64,000 nucleotides of DNA from Ctenosaura bakeri (GCA_948474755.1 CAOLHI010001012.1:124001-188000); one strand, 5' to 3'; positions 21,657-33,433 are shown, counted from the stretch's first letter. Translations and numbers: made by a program. Notes: generated by a model not told the origin, from the sequence alone.

Positions 21657-22221
21657 GGCCCTTTCCGCACCAGGCAATTAGAACGGGGCAGTGCGTCCTC
21701 TCACTGAGGTCGTCTGCACCTTGGAGCAGACTAGGAGCGGACTATTTACCGGAGATCCGCACCTCAGTCTGCTCCAAAACGACCTCAAGTGGTCCTCCAG
21801 TATGTTTTTGAAAGACTGGGAAAAACAGGTCTTTATTTTCCTGGAATGTGCAATTGCGTTGCTGCTCCCTTGTGCAGATTCGCAGGCTCACAGCAATGCG
21901 AGCCTGCAATCTGCGGAGGGCTGGCTTTAGGCATGGCAAGCTTCAGTGGTTGGTTGGGACTCACGACCAACTGGAAGCCGCCATTTTGGAAGCCAGAAGC
22001 AGCCATTTTGGAAGTTGGAAGCTGCCATTTTGGAAGCCAGAAGCTGCCATTTTGGAAGCCAGAGCAGTGCGGATCTACAGACCTCGCACTGCTCCAATTC
22101 ACCCTGGACCAAGGAGGAGGCCTGCGGAAGGGCTTCAGGGACAGTCCACATTGCTTCGGACCCCAAAAGAAGTGGTAGGTAATGGCATGGAGCGATTCCC
22201 TCACCTTGTGCGGAAAGGGCC
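21657..22221 (+). mobile_element. Hairpin-rich Harbinger-like MITE, copy A2
   Basis: Ends are GGCCCTTTCCGCAC and GTGCGGAAAGGGCC, perfectly complementary over 14 bases. Flanking triplets are ATT on both sides (21654-21656, 22222-22224). Length 565 bp, the longest copy; the extra length includes about four tandem units built on GCCATTTTGGAAGCCAGAA at about 21978-22066. A GC-rich hairpin lies near 21685-21720. It is inserted in the 3' tail of the SINE at 22222-22395. No transposase. Confidence 0.88.
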
Positions 22222-22395
22222 ATTGTTGTGTGCCTTCAAGTCATTTCCAACTTATGGCAACCCTAAGGAGAACCTATAACAACATTTTCTGGGGCTGAGA
22301 GTGATGTGCCCAAGGTCACCCAATGGGTTTCTGTGACTGAGCAGGGAATTGAACCCTAGCTCCAGGGTTGTAGTCCAATGCTCAAACCACTGTAT
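22222..22395 (-). mobile_element. tRNA-derived squamate SINE
   Basis: On the minus strand it starts with ACAGTGGTTTGAGCATTGGA and the box B-like GGTTCAATTCCCTGC, continues with ACCCATTGGGTGACCTTGGG, and ends in GGAAATGACTTGAAGGCACA plus a CAACAA tail. This is the usual layout of the lizard SINE: tRNA-like head with RNA polymerase III A and B boxes, body, and CAA-rich tail. The tail is interrupted by MITE A2. Confidence 0.82.
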
Positions 22396-22399
22396 CTTT

Positions 22400-25300
22400 T
22401 ATACATTTTATTGTGATTGTAATTTATATCATATTCCAGTGTAAAACTATATTACATTACAATTGAAAATTAACAAAAGTAAATTCATTTTGAGCTGTGG
22501 CTGTACATTTTTAATTACGTTCATAGTTTTGAGGGTATAACCTCACTAAACGACAGAGGAAGAAATATCACATGGGTCTAGTGCTGGCATATCTTGCAAC
22601 TTATGCAGTTATCTTGTGCTCTGTTGTGGTTTCTGAGGCAACAACAAGATAGATGAGATGTTAAATAGTGTGTGAGACAAAACAGAATCCAATGGCCAGA
22701 GGGTTCAGCAGTACAGGATACTTGCTTGAGGTAACACCTGTTCCATGTCTGCAACAGTCTAGAATGCACACAAAAATTAGCCATATTGGATTTAATGGGA
22801 AGTACTATAACTGAAATGCTTTTAGCATCAATCGCTATGCAACATCCAGAAAAGTACTCATATTTGTCTGCTCTAGCAAACAAGAGAGTGAGAGAAAGAG
22901 AGAAGGAGGGAAGGAGAGAGGGAGGAAAAGGGGAAATGGATACAAGATCTAGTATGGCATAAGCTCTGACGGGTTCCAATCCATTTCATGTAGTTTACAA
23001 AAACTTATATAACAGCAAATCTGTTAGTGTTTGAGGTGCTATAAAACTCTTTCTTGTTCCTGAACCATTATGCAGTTTCTTCAAAAGGTAAACTATTAAA
23101 TCCCTACAGAGTAAAATAGGAGCAGCATCAATAACAATAATAATGATAATAATACCCTTTTAATACCCTGGGCTTGAAGACTAGAACGAAAGTCACTGGT
23201 TAAGGCAGGGAATGCTTCAACTTGGTTGCAGAATAAGAAGCGAAAGAATATTAAGCAATTATCTTAATATTAACCACCACCCCCAAAAGAGGAGAAATAG
23301 GAGAAAACATGCACTAAAGCAATTCAGAAAAGCATACCCCTGATTGTTTCCCTTCCACCCACCCAGAGTTCAGGATCTGTATGTACAGCTACAATGGAAA
23401 GAGAATAAGTAAAGTGCTTCCCATAAGACAAAAGTAACACTATTATGCATGAAAATGTACCATCCCTAACAGCATCAGCAATCAAGCCTTTATACCACAC
23501 GGTTTCTCTGCGATATAATGGAACAGAACACAAAAGCAACTGAATCAGATAAATGAATCTCATAAGCAAATGGGGATCCCAGCATATCAGAGAGTTGCAT
23601 ATGTCAGTTACTTTCTTCCTTAGGCTGAATAACACCCATGTTTTCCTCTATAATTCTTGATTTTTTATTGTCAAAATCCCTACAATTAAGCCACATTTAT
23701 AAATTTAATCCTTCCTTTGCTGGGTGAAACGCTAATGTTTTACAGTATAATACAAACAGGGGCTTTAGTCAGCTGCAAGCCATGAAAGAAATGTAAGCAT
23801 TTTTGTCCCAGCTAACAGGTGGAGAAAGAATTAGTGCCAAAGCACTCGAGGCACTTTCCCCCATACCCCTAGGCAGCAAAGGAGCCAGTATGCCCTGTTC
23901 AAGTAACTATACCTTGAGGCATCATTAGAGCATTTAAAAGGGCACAGGGAGCAGTTACAGTAGCCCAGCTCCCCCCACCAGCTTCCAGCATTGTCTCTAG
24001 AAAAAAAAATCTTTGTCTCTCACAAAATGGTTGACTTACGAATAAGGATGGGAAAATCCTTCCATTTTGTTTTCCTCTGCATTTGAAGCTTTGAAACATC
24101 TAATTTCTTTTCATTCCAAAATGAAATCTGCCAATTTGTAGAAATTAATCAAAACGAACTGAGATTAAATCCCCCTCATTTCCAGAAACCAAGAGTTTCT
24201 TTCAGGCTGGGGCTCATCACTGTCACTGGCAGTAGCAGCGAGCCTCCCTCTCCCCATTTTGTTTTCACTCCTCCTTCTCCTCCTCCTTCGCCTCCTCCTC
24301 CTCCAAATAACAGCAACATTTTGGTATCCTAGCCACCATGTTGTACCTTCCACAGTTTCCCAGACCTAACGTCATTCCAGGGCATTATAGAAGGATAATC
24401 ACAGCTGGTGAACATCAACAAAAGTGATGGATAACATTTGGAGGTGGTTCTGCAAACGATGCTCTTTTTCTAACTGCAGGAGGAAGAAAAAAAAATCTCA
24501 GAAATATTTTTGTATAGAGCACAATATTTTGGGGGATCCTTGACAAAATGTCTGCACGGAATTCACTGCAAAAGTCTGCTTATTGAGTCCAGCTCAACTT
24601 CATACCTCCCAAACTATCAAATATAAAGAGAACAAAAAGATTGTTCCATTTATGAATTTGGCTTGTGCAATTCAAAATCAGCACATGGAATGGCATATTT
24701 CTAGAATCTCACCAGAACACAGGCATTTAAACTAGTAAACACCAGGTTATTTGTGTAACATAAGATCAGAGCAAATACTAATTTAAAAAAGAATACAGAA
24801 TAAAAGTTCTATGTGATAACCTAACACAATTAAATTGATCCCTCCTTTTCCAAAGCTATCATAACCAAGAGCCTCTTATCTATACTTCTTTCTCTCTCTT
24901 TCTTTCTCATCCATCTCATTCCGCTTTCTTTAACTCCCTTGTGTAATTTTCTCAATTGACATTTCCCATCCATCATTCATCCAAACTCCACCTACTATTC
25001 CTTCAAAATCCCCTGCTGTCACTTTTTAAAGAAAAGAAAGTGTCTCATTATGGAATGAGTTCTTCCTGAAAAAACTGTTGCACTGTGTTTGTTCCATCAT
25101 ATGCAGGTAGATTGAATATTTCAGTAGCGAATAGCTAATCTCTGGTTTTGTTCAGATTCCTATTATATGAATTGTACAGCTTCAGACTTTCCTTTCACAT
25201 CTGAGCCCAACAGTAGCTGAATGTCCTTGCAGCTTGAGTTCACTCCATTTGCATCATTAGACACAGTGCTATACATACTTGTCCTCTGCTCTTCTCCAGC

Positions 25301-25540
25301 AACTATTTGAGTATCTTATCCCCCAGGAAGGATTCTTATCCTTCCAGCACTATTCCAGATGACTGTATACAAGGACATCACAACAGAAAGAAAATAGGCT
25401 ATATAAGTGGAAGCAGAAGATAAAGAAGCTCCGTTCTCTCTCAAAAAGAAGAGCAGGAGCAGATTGTGGGATAGTACACAAACTGCTAATATCAAATATT
25501 AAAGCTACATTAGATCAATCATCATGCCAAAATCCTAATG
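22400..25540. other. Anonymous non-coding DNA with simple repeats
   Basis: No supported gene. Contains a purine-rich run at about 22884-22936 and a CTC/CTT-rich run at about 24263-24306, which produces a spurious arginine-rich frame on the minus strand. Confidence 0.5.
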
Positions 25541-25544
25541 TGTG

Positions 25545-25695
25545 AGTCAGAAGAACTCTAGACTGAAGCCAGGACAGTATCAGGGAAGAACACGCAAAGG
25601 CACTATCTGAAGCCAGAAAGAAAGAAAAGCTTCGTTGGGTGATGGATGAAACTCTTCAAGACCAGATGAGAAGCAAAAGTAGAAGGAGACAGAAA
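25545..25695 (+). mobile_element. RTE/BovB-like LINE fragment
   Basis: GAAACTCTTCAAGACCAGAT, AGCAAAAGTAGAAGGAGACA and AATAGGGTCAGAA match the segment at 61805-61880 (GAAACCCTTCAAGCAGACAA, AGCAAAAGTTAAAGGTGACA, AAAGGGTCAGAA). Both appear to be pieces of the same element, upstream of its reverse transcriptase. The BovB name rests on the downstream part of the 61.8-63.1 kb copy. Confidence 0.5.
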
Positions 25696-25699
25696 TAGG

Positions 25700-25905
25700 G
25701 TCAGAAATCCATAAAGCAGCATTTTGAATTGTGACCAGAAATGGACCAGTATCCACTGAAGTTGTTGTAACAAGGAAATTCTGTGTTCTTTGTACCTATC
25801 CCCAGTCAGTGGTCTGACCACAGCATTTTGGACCTGCTACATTTCTGAACTGTTTCCAAAGGCAGCCTCTTGTGCGCTACAATAGTCCAAACCGGATGAA
25901 ATCAA
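25700..25905 (-). repeat. LINE-derived repeat, 3' region type
   Basis: Contains TTTTGAATTGTGACCAGAAA and GGACCAGTATCCACTGAAG, then a stretch ending TGCGCTACAATAGTCCAAAC. I recall this order from a common lizard repeat that ends in the LINE 3' sequences also seen at 34785-35270. Orientation is inferred. Confidence 0.45.
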
Positions 25906-25909
25906 GGAA

Positions 25910-27070
25910 AGTTCTGGAGCAAAGAGAAACAAATTGGACAAGAAAGAGACTAAGTATTGGTAACAGCAAAGCATGCACATGTAAAAGTTTCTTAGAAATC
26001 CCTGGCACACAGGAGATCATCCTATCTACTTTAATGTCCATTGGTTGCATTGTTCTGACTCCCTATATCCATAGCTATACCTGGACACTAGACTGTAGGT
26101 TCACATAAGTGTGTGTGCAAATGTGGCAGTTGATTAACAAGATTCAACAAAGCTTTAATCTGGCATATTGTGTTTTAGACTTCTTCCTTAGGGCAGGAAA
26201 ATCATCAAAGAGACCAAGCGGTGTAAGATCCTTGACATTCATGACATAGGTCATAAGGCTTTTCTTTCCCCCTCCTTTCCACACAGAAATATGTATGTTT
26301 TTCCCATACATATTTTTTTCCAACTGTATGCATTTATCGATTAACTTTTCCAAATGTACACATTTTCCCCATAGTATAAGGTGTGTTTGCATTTTTTGAT
26401 CGTAGATATTATTGGCTATTCATATCTTCTTTAAAATACTGACAAGAAATCTTCTTTAAAATGCTGGCATGATTTTTTTTTTCATGTGAAATATACCACA
26501 ATCCTTTCAGGGTGTGTACTTTGTCTTTCAGTGAGTCTTGGGAAGTGTGAAATGGTTGGTTTCAGTGAGAAGCTTGAATTCATCAGCATTTCTCACCATC
26601 TTTACGGAGCAGGCTTGTCTATATGTGCAGAAACGCTGGAAAAAATAGGGTTCCTCAAAGCATGTAGTGTTCCACATGCACACTTTTAATGTTTTCATTC
26701 TTTTCAGAGACTGATAGAACAGTCACTGTCACACAGAGACTCAGACATATGTCTTACTTTTTCATTGTACAGAGAAACAGGGCTCACATGGCAGGGAGAG
26801 AAACTAGTAGAAATTACAAGGGCATGGTGATCCAAAAAGGGGCCTAGGACCTGACTATGTTGTCCCAAATCCTGTAATTGTTGATCCATTGAGAGCAGGA
26901 AAAGGAAATGCCAGCCATAATCATAACAGACAGACCCCAAGTTTTGGTATGCAACAACATGGCCTCAAATTACATACCAAAATGCTGTGGAGGGCTGTCC
27001 ATTGCGAGTTCAACTGCTGCCTGCTCTTTGAACTCTTGGCTCTTACAGACCCAAGTGATTGAAGTGAGTA
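25910..27070. other. Anonymous non-coding DNA
   Basis: No recognisable gene or repeat. Confidence 0.45.
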
Positions 27071-27076
27071 ACACAT

Positions 27077-27232
27077 GAGGCAGGCCTATATAGACCCCTC
27101 TCAAGTCTTATGAGAGAAGGACCTCTCATAAGAGTCAGATCTTTAATCTCATGAGATCCTGGAACTTTCTTGACAGGTCCTCCTCCTGTGAGATTTCAAG
27201 TGGACTTTATATAGGCCAGCCTTATTTGCACG
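27077..27232. repeat. Imperfect inverted repeat
   Basis: The left arm GAGGCAGGCCTATATAGACC is answered by the complement of GGACTTTATATAGGCCAGCC on the right, and GAGAGAAGGACCTCTC by the complement of CAGGTCCTCCTCCTGTG. A decayed foldback transposon is the simplest explanation; no family recognised. Confidence 0.5.
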
Positions 27233-27499
27233 TCCCACTCCTGTGCTAGCCTGTCAAAAATAGAGCTATCCTGTATTACTGATTTAAAAAAACAAAACTG
27301 ACAATCCATTTTTTCCCCCACTGTGTCCTGAACCTATCTCAGCAGCTTTGCACAGGAGTTGTGGTTGTGAGGCTTTGAAAAAGCCTATAGTCTCAAGTTT
27401 TAGAATGAGAAGGCTCATAAGATATGTTATTTTGCATGTTAATACAACAAAGATAGCAGAGGTCTAATGAGAGTGTTCCTCTTGGAAGGGAGGAAGGGC

Positions 27500-27592
27500 G
27501 AGAGAGAGAGAGAGAGAGAGAGAGAAGAAGGAAGGAAGGAAGGAAGGAAGGAAGGAAGGAAGGAAGGAAGGAAGGAAGGAAGGAAGGAAGGG
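27500..27592. repeat. (GA)n and (GGAA)n microsatellite
   Basis: About 13 GA units run directly into about 16 GGAA units, an uninterrupted array likely to be length-variable. Confidence 0.95.
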
Positions 27593-27599
27593 AGCTCCA

Positions 27600-29040
27600 T
27601 TGTGGAACTGAACTCTGACTTACTTTTCTAGTCTATATTTATTTTCTGTTTTAAAAATGGCAAGCATATGTACAGCAAGTGGTCATTCATAAAGATGTTT
27701 GCCAACATGAGCGGGAGCACTAACTGAACCACTGTGGTTTTCTAAGAAAAGCACAAAGCACAAAGGCAGACAAAGAAACCATTAGAGTATCTTCACATTC
27801 CTGGCTTCAGGATTTTCCATTCATATTTATATTTAACTTCTGTAACTGTTTTGCTCCTGCCCATCAAGTTTGTTGCCTCAGGGCGCAGCCTGTTTTGTTA
27901 TTGCGCTGAGGTTTTATAAATGCTAGAAAGACACGTCCCAATGGATAACAGAAAAGTGTTCAGAACTCTTTGTGGTATTATGGTGGTCAGTCATCAGTGA
28001 TACTCAAGAGATGGTAGAGATAACAGGCAGTCCTTACTAAACTAGCTTGCTGCCTCAGGTCTGGTTGTTCATCAGCACATCCAGTCACTTCCTCTCCTCA
28101 GCTCATATTTAGGAAGTGACCCTCACCTCAGGCAGCAAAATGTCCTGTTGAAATCTCCTCTTCTGTAGAAGGATGAAAGGAATACAAGCCCTGCCGTCCC
28201 TTAATTTATCTGTTAAATTTGCCTGTCAAAGGGTCTGTAATATTCCACCAGGATGGAAAAATGAACAGCAGTGACTTTTCACAATGATGCTGCTGCCTCA
28301 CTGGTTCTTTGAGTCTCCTGCATTCACCTCACCTTTGGGATATGATTTTATACATCACTGTAGCAAGGTAATCCCGTGCTCTACAAGCAGGTGATTTCTG
28401 CAGCTAGCTGTGCTATGGACGGTTGCAGCAGAATTACAGCTTAAAGTTCTAACCTCATGGAAATAAGGAGCTGCCTTGGGACCTGGGTCTTTGTACAGCT
28501 TCCTTTAGATCATTCCATTGGGAGGCTTTTATGAGGCATTTCAAATAAACAAGGCTCTGGGGAGTGGCAATTCCATCCCTGGGAATCAGTGAAAAGGATT
28601 TCAGTTCCTGTGTTCTCCACAGTCTTTTCAAGTTCTAATGACAGGCCTAAACTGATTTTTTTTAAAAAAAATTACACAGTGCTCAGGTATATAGGATTGT
28701 CAGCTTTAACTTGGTCTAGATATTTTGGGAACAGCATTGTGTGCATGTGTGTGTGTGTTTCTTGGATTTGTTTTGTTTCTTTCACCATGTGGGAAGACTC
28801 CTGGTAGGCCAATGGAGCTGCTAATCAATGGCTGCCATTTAGCTATCACATTAACCCAGGATTTTTATCTTGATAAATAAAGTGGTGAGTGAAAAGAGTG
28901 CTGGTGCACACACCCAATTCAGTCTTACTCTACTGTTTCTTTTAATGTAAGGTGATAGATACAGAACATTGGAAGGAAGAGGCTGATATCATACTTGAAC
29001 TTCTATGAGGCCACTGCATATATATTCAGTTGCTCCCAAA
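27600..29040. other. Anonymous non-coding DNA
   Basis: No recognisable gene or repeat, apart from a short GTGT run near 28740-28760. Confidence 0.45.
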
Positions 29041-29044
29041 TAAA

Positions 29045-29240
29045 GACGTATTATTTATTAATGTATTTCATTTATAGGCTCCTTTTCTTCTGGAGAGGGA
29101 CCCAAGGCATCTCACAAAAAGACAAATTAGAACTTAGCAATATTTTTTGAGGTAATTAAAAATCATCACATCAAAATAAAATGTAATCATCAAAAAGTTA
29201 AAAATAAAGCAGGCTAATGCCATAAGAAGTCTCTCTGCAA
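29045..29240 (-). repeat. LINE 3' end, minus orientation
   Basis: ATTATTTATTAATGTATTTC followed by TATAGGCTCC...GAGAGGGACCCAAGGCATCT is the complement of the common reptile LINE terminus '...ttgggtcc...aggcgggatataaataaata'. The rest is A-rich and decayed. Confidence 0.5.
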
Positions 29241-29249
29241 GCACTACAA

Positions 29250-31405
29250 TTTAAAAGCCTATTTAAATTAAAAAATGTATAAACTATGCTTTGAGAGAAA
29301 ATGGGGCAATTTCATCTGTTTTCTCCTTATCACAAATTATTGGAAAATAATTATGCATTTTTCAAAGTTATTCTTTTTCATTTCTGTAAAATGTATACTA
29401 CTGGAGGAAAATGTAGTAACAGCTGCATGGATTAGGAGAAGCCATAGCATTGGATATGGTGGCATGTATCTTATTGATCAATCCACATGTCTTGTTGTGT
29501 TTGTTTTGTGTGCTTAGCTTCACAGAGGGAAAAAGAATATTGTATATTGAAGGATTTTTATGGAAATTATATAAATTTGTGCAAATCCAAAAAAATACAG
29601 CAAAAAAAGTCAGTGTCTTGGTCTTTTGCCACAGAAAAGATTGGTCAAGCATGTTGTGAAATGCTTGAGATGCTATTTCTTCACACCAAAATTATTAGAC
29701 TTGGGTAAAATCACAGGTACAATAATGTTGTGTCATAACTATACTCTCAATTAAGGTTGGGTGGTAAGGCAGTTTTAAACCAATGTTTGTTACTGACTCC
29801 AAGAATATAAACAACTTGCATTTTATGAAAGATCATATAGACATTCAGTCAATATGATAATATTTCAGCAATTGAGATTTCAAGAAAGAACATTAGAGTT
29901 ATGATACTAAGACATTTATTGAAAAAGACATATATCGAACATGAACCCTTTCACACCCTTCTGCTTTTTTAATACTTAACTATGGTTTTGAGACACAGGC
30001 TATTGCACATATGCAAATGTGTAATTATGTCTGACTAGACAATTAACAGAATTAATACAGAGATGGAATGTAGTTCATGAGGAAAAAAGTAGAATCCAAG
30101 AGTTTTGTCACTTCTAACATTTTAATGAGTGTAAGATGACTTCCTGCAAGAAAGCAGGTCTCTCGGGAACTATTACTGCAAGAACTCATTGCGGTGAAAT
30201 GTTTCTGAGGCTCTCTGGGAGAAAGTATGTCACCATCTAATATGGGTTGGGACCTGTTGGTGTTACAGAGGGAGGAGGAAAAATCATCATTGAAGAATAC
30301 AGGAAATGAATGAGTAGATATGTCTTTTCTCTCCCTTCAGAGGAATGGAATGATTACTTTGATAATTCCATAAGGGCTATGGATTGCCATAGATGCTGTG
30401 TGGGCTACAAAACCTGATAAATCAAGTTAGCTGAAAATATATTTCCTCAAAAGAAAACTTTGGTACAGTATGACACTAAAACCTTCAACTTACATTGTCA
30501 GTATGAAGAGTCAAAGAACAATGAAAGTGTGTTTGTAACATTTTTAACAGGAATGCAACTCTTTGCTAATTTTCTTCTCCAATGAAGAAACAAGCAATTT
30601 TAGCAATATTCTTCTTACTTTTCTTACTGCACAGGTTTCAGACACTATATGCACTTCAAGGCTTATTCTGTGCAAGACTTACATATAGTGATTCTGCACA
30701 GGAAGCAGAGTTTTCTGCACAGAAAGTAATCTTTCTTTGCACAAAATCTATTTACTGTGAAAAACAACCACATGCAAACTTTCCTTACATAAGTCCCATA
30801 TTATGAAGATTTTCAACAGTCCAGGCTTCCTCTTGGCAGGGATCCTCACACATTCTCTTACTACAATTTTGGAATATTTCCAAACATTCTTGCCATCTCT
30901 ACATTTTAAATGTATCTTAAATTTTTAACTTGTATGGTAATCAATATCAAGTTATTCTGTTACTTGAAGAACTTTTTTCCTTCAGTATCAAGAGGATAGG
31001 TAATAAAGAATCAAAGAGCCTTTCCTGCGCACAAATATCCTAGGCAGGCCAGGATTTGTTCAATAGCTGAGCACCCTGACTTTTAATGAATGGTTTGAGA
31101 GGCACATAAAGATGCACTATGCTACACAAATGAGTTAATGGGGAGTTGTCCAGGGAAAAGAAAGGTGATATAAGAGCTAGCTTTTTAAAAAATCAAGAAG
31201 CAATCCACTCTTAATATCTAATATTAGAAGTATTCTGATTTTAAAATGAGACAAGGGTACACTTTACCAGTTTTTTCAGATTATTTATTATATTAATTTA
31301 TCCATGTTTTGAATGACGTTTGGTTTTCAAGTTGACATACTGGATCCTCAGACACCAAATGGACACCTTTTTAAAAGGCTTGGAATGAGTACACAGGTGA
31401 CCTGA
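29250..31405. other. Anonymous non-coding DNA
   Basis: AT-rich; no recognisable gene or repeat. Confidence 0.45.
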
Positions 31406-31505
31406 AGCATAGTATATGTAGAGTCGAAGGCTTTCATGGCCAGAATCCATTGGTTCTTGTGGGTTTTTTGGGCTTTGCGAGTGTGGTCTGGTTGTATTTT
31501 CTCCT

Positions 31506-31540
31506 GATGTTTCACCTGCATCTGTGGCTGGCATCTTCAG
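31506..31540 (-). ncRNA. Hammerhead-ribozyme-like motif, left arm
   Basis: Read on the minus strand: CTGAAGA, then a hairpin-forming TGCCAGCCACAGATGCAGG, then TGAAACATC. This matches the hammerhead core CUGANGA - stem II - GAAA. The GUC expected beside the cleavage site is AUC here. Penelope-like elements are known to carry such motifs in their terminal repeats, often with a very short stem III. Confidence 0.6.
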
Positions 31541-31797
31541 AGGAATGGTGAAATGGAAGTGGAGTGGAGAATATATATGCCAGTCTCCTCCTCCAGAGGT
31601 GAGGGAGCAATTAGCATAATAGTCCTATTGTGTGTATTGGATACTTGTTCCTGGAGGGAGACTTCCTGAGCCCAGGTGGGGCTTGTTAGGGCTCGTTAGT
31701 ATCTTTTGTATTTTGATTTTGGTGTTTTTCAATACTGGTAGCCAAATTTTGTTGACCTTCCGAGTCTCCTCTTTCCTGTTAATCCACTAACTTCTGC

Positions 31798-32130
31798 AGG
31801 AGTTTGCCGCATACCGTGCAGCTGTTGTCAGGTCTACATAGGGACCACAAAATGCAGCATCCAAACATGAATCAAAGAACACAAAAGATACTGCAGGCTG
31901 ATCCAGCCAGAAAAGTCAGCAGTAGTAGAACACACTATAAACCAACCCGGACACAGAATGTTATTTGAAAGCACAGAAATTCTGGACCATTCTAACAACT
32001 ACCAGGTCAGGCTACACAGAGAGGCCATTGAAATCCACAAACACTTGGATAATTTTAACAGGAAAGAGGAGACTCAGAAGGTCAACAAAATTTGGCTGCC
32101 AGTATTGAAAAACACCAAAATCAAAACACA
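31798..32130 (+). pseudogene. Penelope GIY-YIG endonuclease C-terminal fragment
   Basis: The frame beginning near 31798 reads GVCRIPCSC...VYIGTT, the GIY-YIG signature of Penelope endonucleases with Tyr replaced by Cys in the first half. The next conserved block, 'R.KEH', has TGA where the catalytic arginine codon would be (near 31868), so this copy is dead. The frame then continues with CNLQPEKS-like, QPGH and an acidic-lysine-rich tail to about 32212. Reverse transcriptase is entirely absent through 5' truncation. Confidence 0.72.
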
Positions 32131-32296
32131 AAAGATACTAATGAGTCCTAACGAGCCCCACTTGGGCTCAGGAAGTCTCCCACCAGGAACAAGTATTCAA
32201 TACACACAATAGGACTATTATGCTAATTGATCCCTCCCCTCTGGAGGAGGAGACTGGCATATATATTCTCCACTCCACTTCCAATTCACCATTCCT

Positions 32297-32331
32297 CTGA
32301 AGATTCCAGCCACAGATGCAGGCGAAACGTC
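32297..32331 (+). ncRNA. Hammerhead-ribozyme-like motif, right arm
   Basis: CTGAAGA at 32297-32303, an imperfect stem II (CCAGCCACAGATGCAGG), then CGAAACGTC ending at 32331. Core bases CUGA-N-GA, GAAA and GUC are all present. Stem II has an internal A-A mismatch plus a damaged closing pair, so cleavage activity is uncertain. Confidence 0.65.
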
Positions 32332-32399
32332 AGGAGAAAATACAACCAGAACACAGTCTCAAAGCCCGAAAAACCCACAAGAACCATAGTATATGTGTT

Positions 32400-33262
32400 T
32401 GAAGGAGTCGATTGCCATCAGTATTTCAAATTAAAAAAGACGAAGAAAAACTACAGAACGGAATTTTATGTTCTCTTGCAGCCAAATGCATAACACTTGA
32501 TTTTAGGACTACTTTCTTCCACTTAGCAATCTGGTTTCCCTTTTTTCACCTGTACTGACATCTTCTTCACCTGCCCCTTAAACACAGCTCTGATAATTTT
32601 TCAAAGCAGATGGTCTATGTGCCAAAGTGCTTTCCTTTGACCTGGCAAGTTCAACTACTCTAATATATTTGGAAAGCTTGTTTCAGTGGATCAAAGAAGA
32701 CCTCTCTAAAAGTCTCTAGCTGTCTTGCAAGACAAGATCAACTGTGCTCAATCTGGACCATCACATAAATGAGATCTAAGGTTCCATGAATGTCTGCTTG
32801 TAGGATTTTAGATCTATGCTGTCCTGTAGTTCAGATTTGTGAAAATTTATTTTAACTTGCAAGGCAGCTAACTTACTGGCTTGCAACTATCTCTGCTTTG
32901 ATTTATTAACAAAGAATATCTAGGATGGGTCTTTTGGGATTTTTTTTAAAAGCTGGGTAACAAAAATGAGTATTTCTTCATATACAGAAACTGAAATGTA
33001 ATTTTCTTTTAATTTTTTGTTTCCTAGAAATGAACAGATGAATACTTGAAATCTATGGAGTCTTGACAACTACTCAGAACCCTGATTCATTATTTGCCCA
33101 AAAGGCATATAGATTATTGTACCAACGAACATGTTGTTATAGTTTACCCTTTAAGAAAGAAAGAATAACAGCAATTTTACTCACCATTTCCATAGCTTTA
33201 TGAAAGCACTCCTAGAATGACAACACTAGTTTTTCTAGATCCTGGTTGATTAAACTGTAGAG
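32400..33262. other. Anonymous non-coding DNA
   Basis: No recognisable gene or repeat. Confidence 0.45.
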
Positions 33263-33269
33263 TTCTAAT

Positions 33270-33379
33270 ATAGTTGGACTGGAGTGCCAGGACCTCTCAG
33301 AACTGCCTATGCCAGCTGAGACTGAAGGGAGTTATCCTGAAAAATAGCTGGTAGGCCACAAGTTGCTCAACACTGCCTT
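33270..33379. mobile_element. Decayed short palindromic element (hAT-type)
   Basis: TAGTTGGACTGGAGTGCCAG...GGGAGTTATCCTG...TAGGCCACAAGTTGCTCAACA parallels the element at 15680-15808 at lower identity. Confidence 0.4.
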
Positions 33380-33381
33380 GA

Positions 33382-33433
<52 letters not shown>

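Larger units (their letters stand above)
31420..32384 (+). mobile_element. Penelope-like element with inverted 5' arm
   Basis: The insert is flanked by an exact 12-bp duplication CATAGTATATGT (31408-31419 and 32385-32396). Inside, a ~330-bp arm at about 31450-31782 is repeated in inverted orientation at 32056-32384, around a ~273-bp unique centre. The centre plus the right arm encode the C-terminal end of a Penelope polyprotein in the plus direction, with GIY-YIG endonuclease features. Each arm holds a hammerhead-ribozyme-like motif. The left copy also has a 29-base end (AGAGTCGAAGGCTTTCATGG...) missing on the right. The structure is typical of a 5'-truncated Penelope insertion with an inverted terminal copy. 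Confidence 0.85.

Noticed and set aside
24165..24353. Arginine-rich minus frame
   Set aside because: Translation of a CTC/CTT simple repeat.
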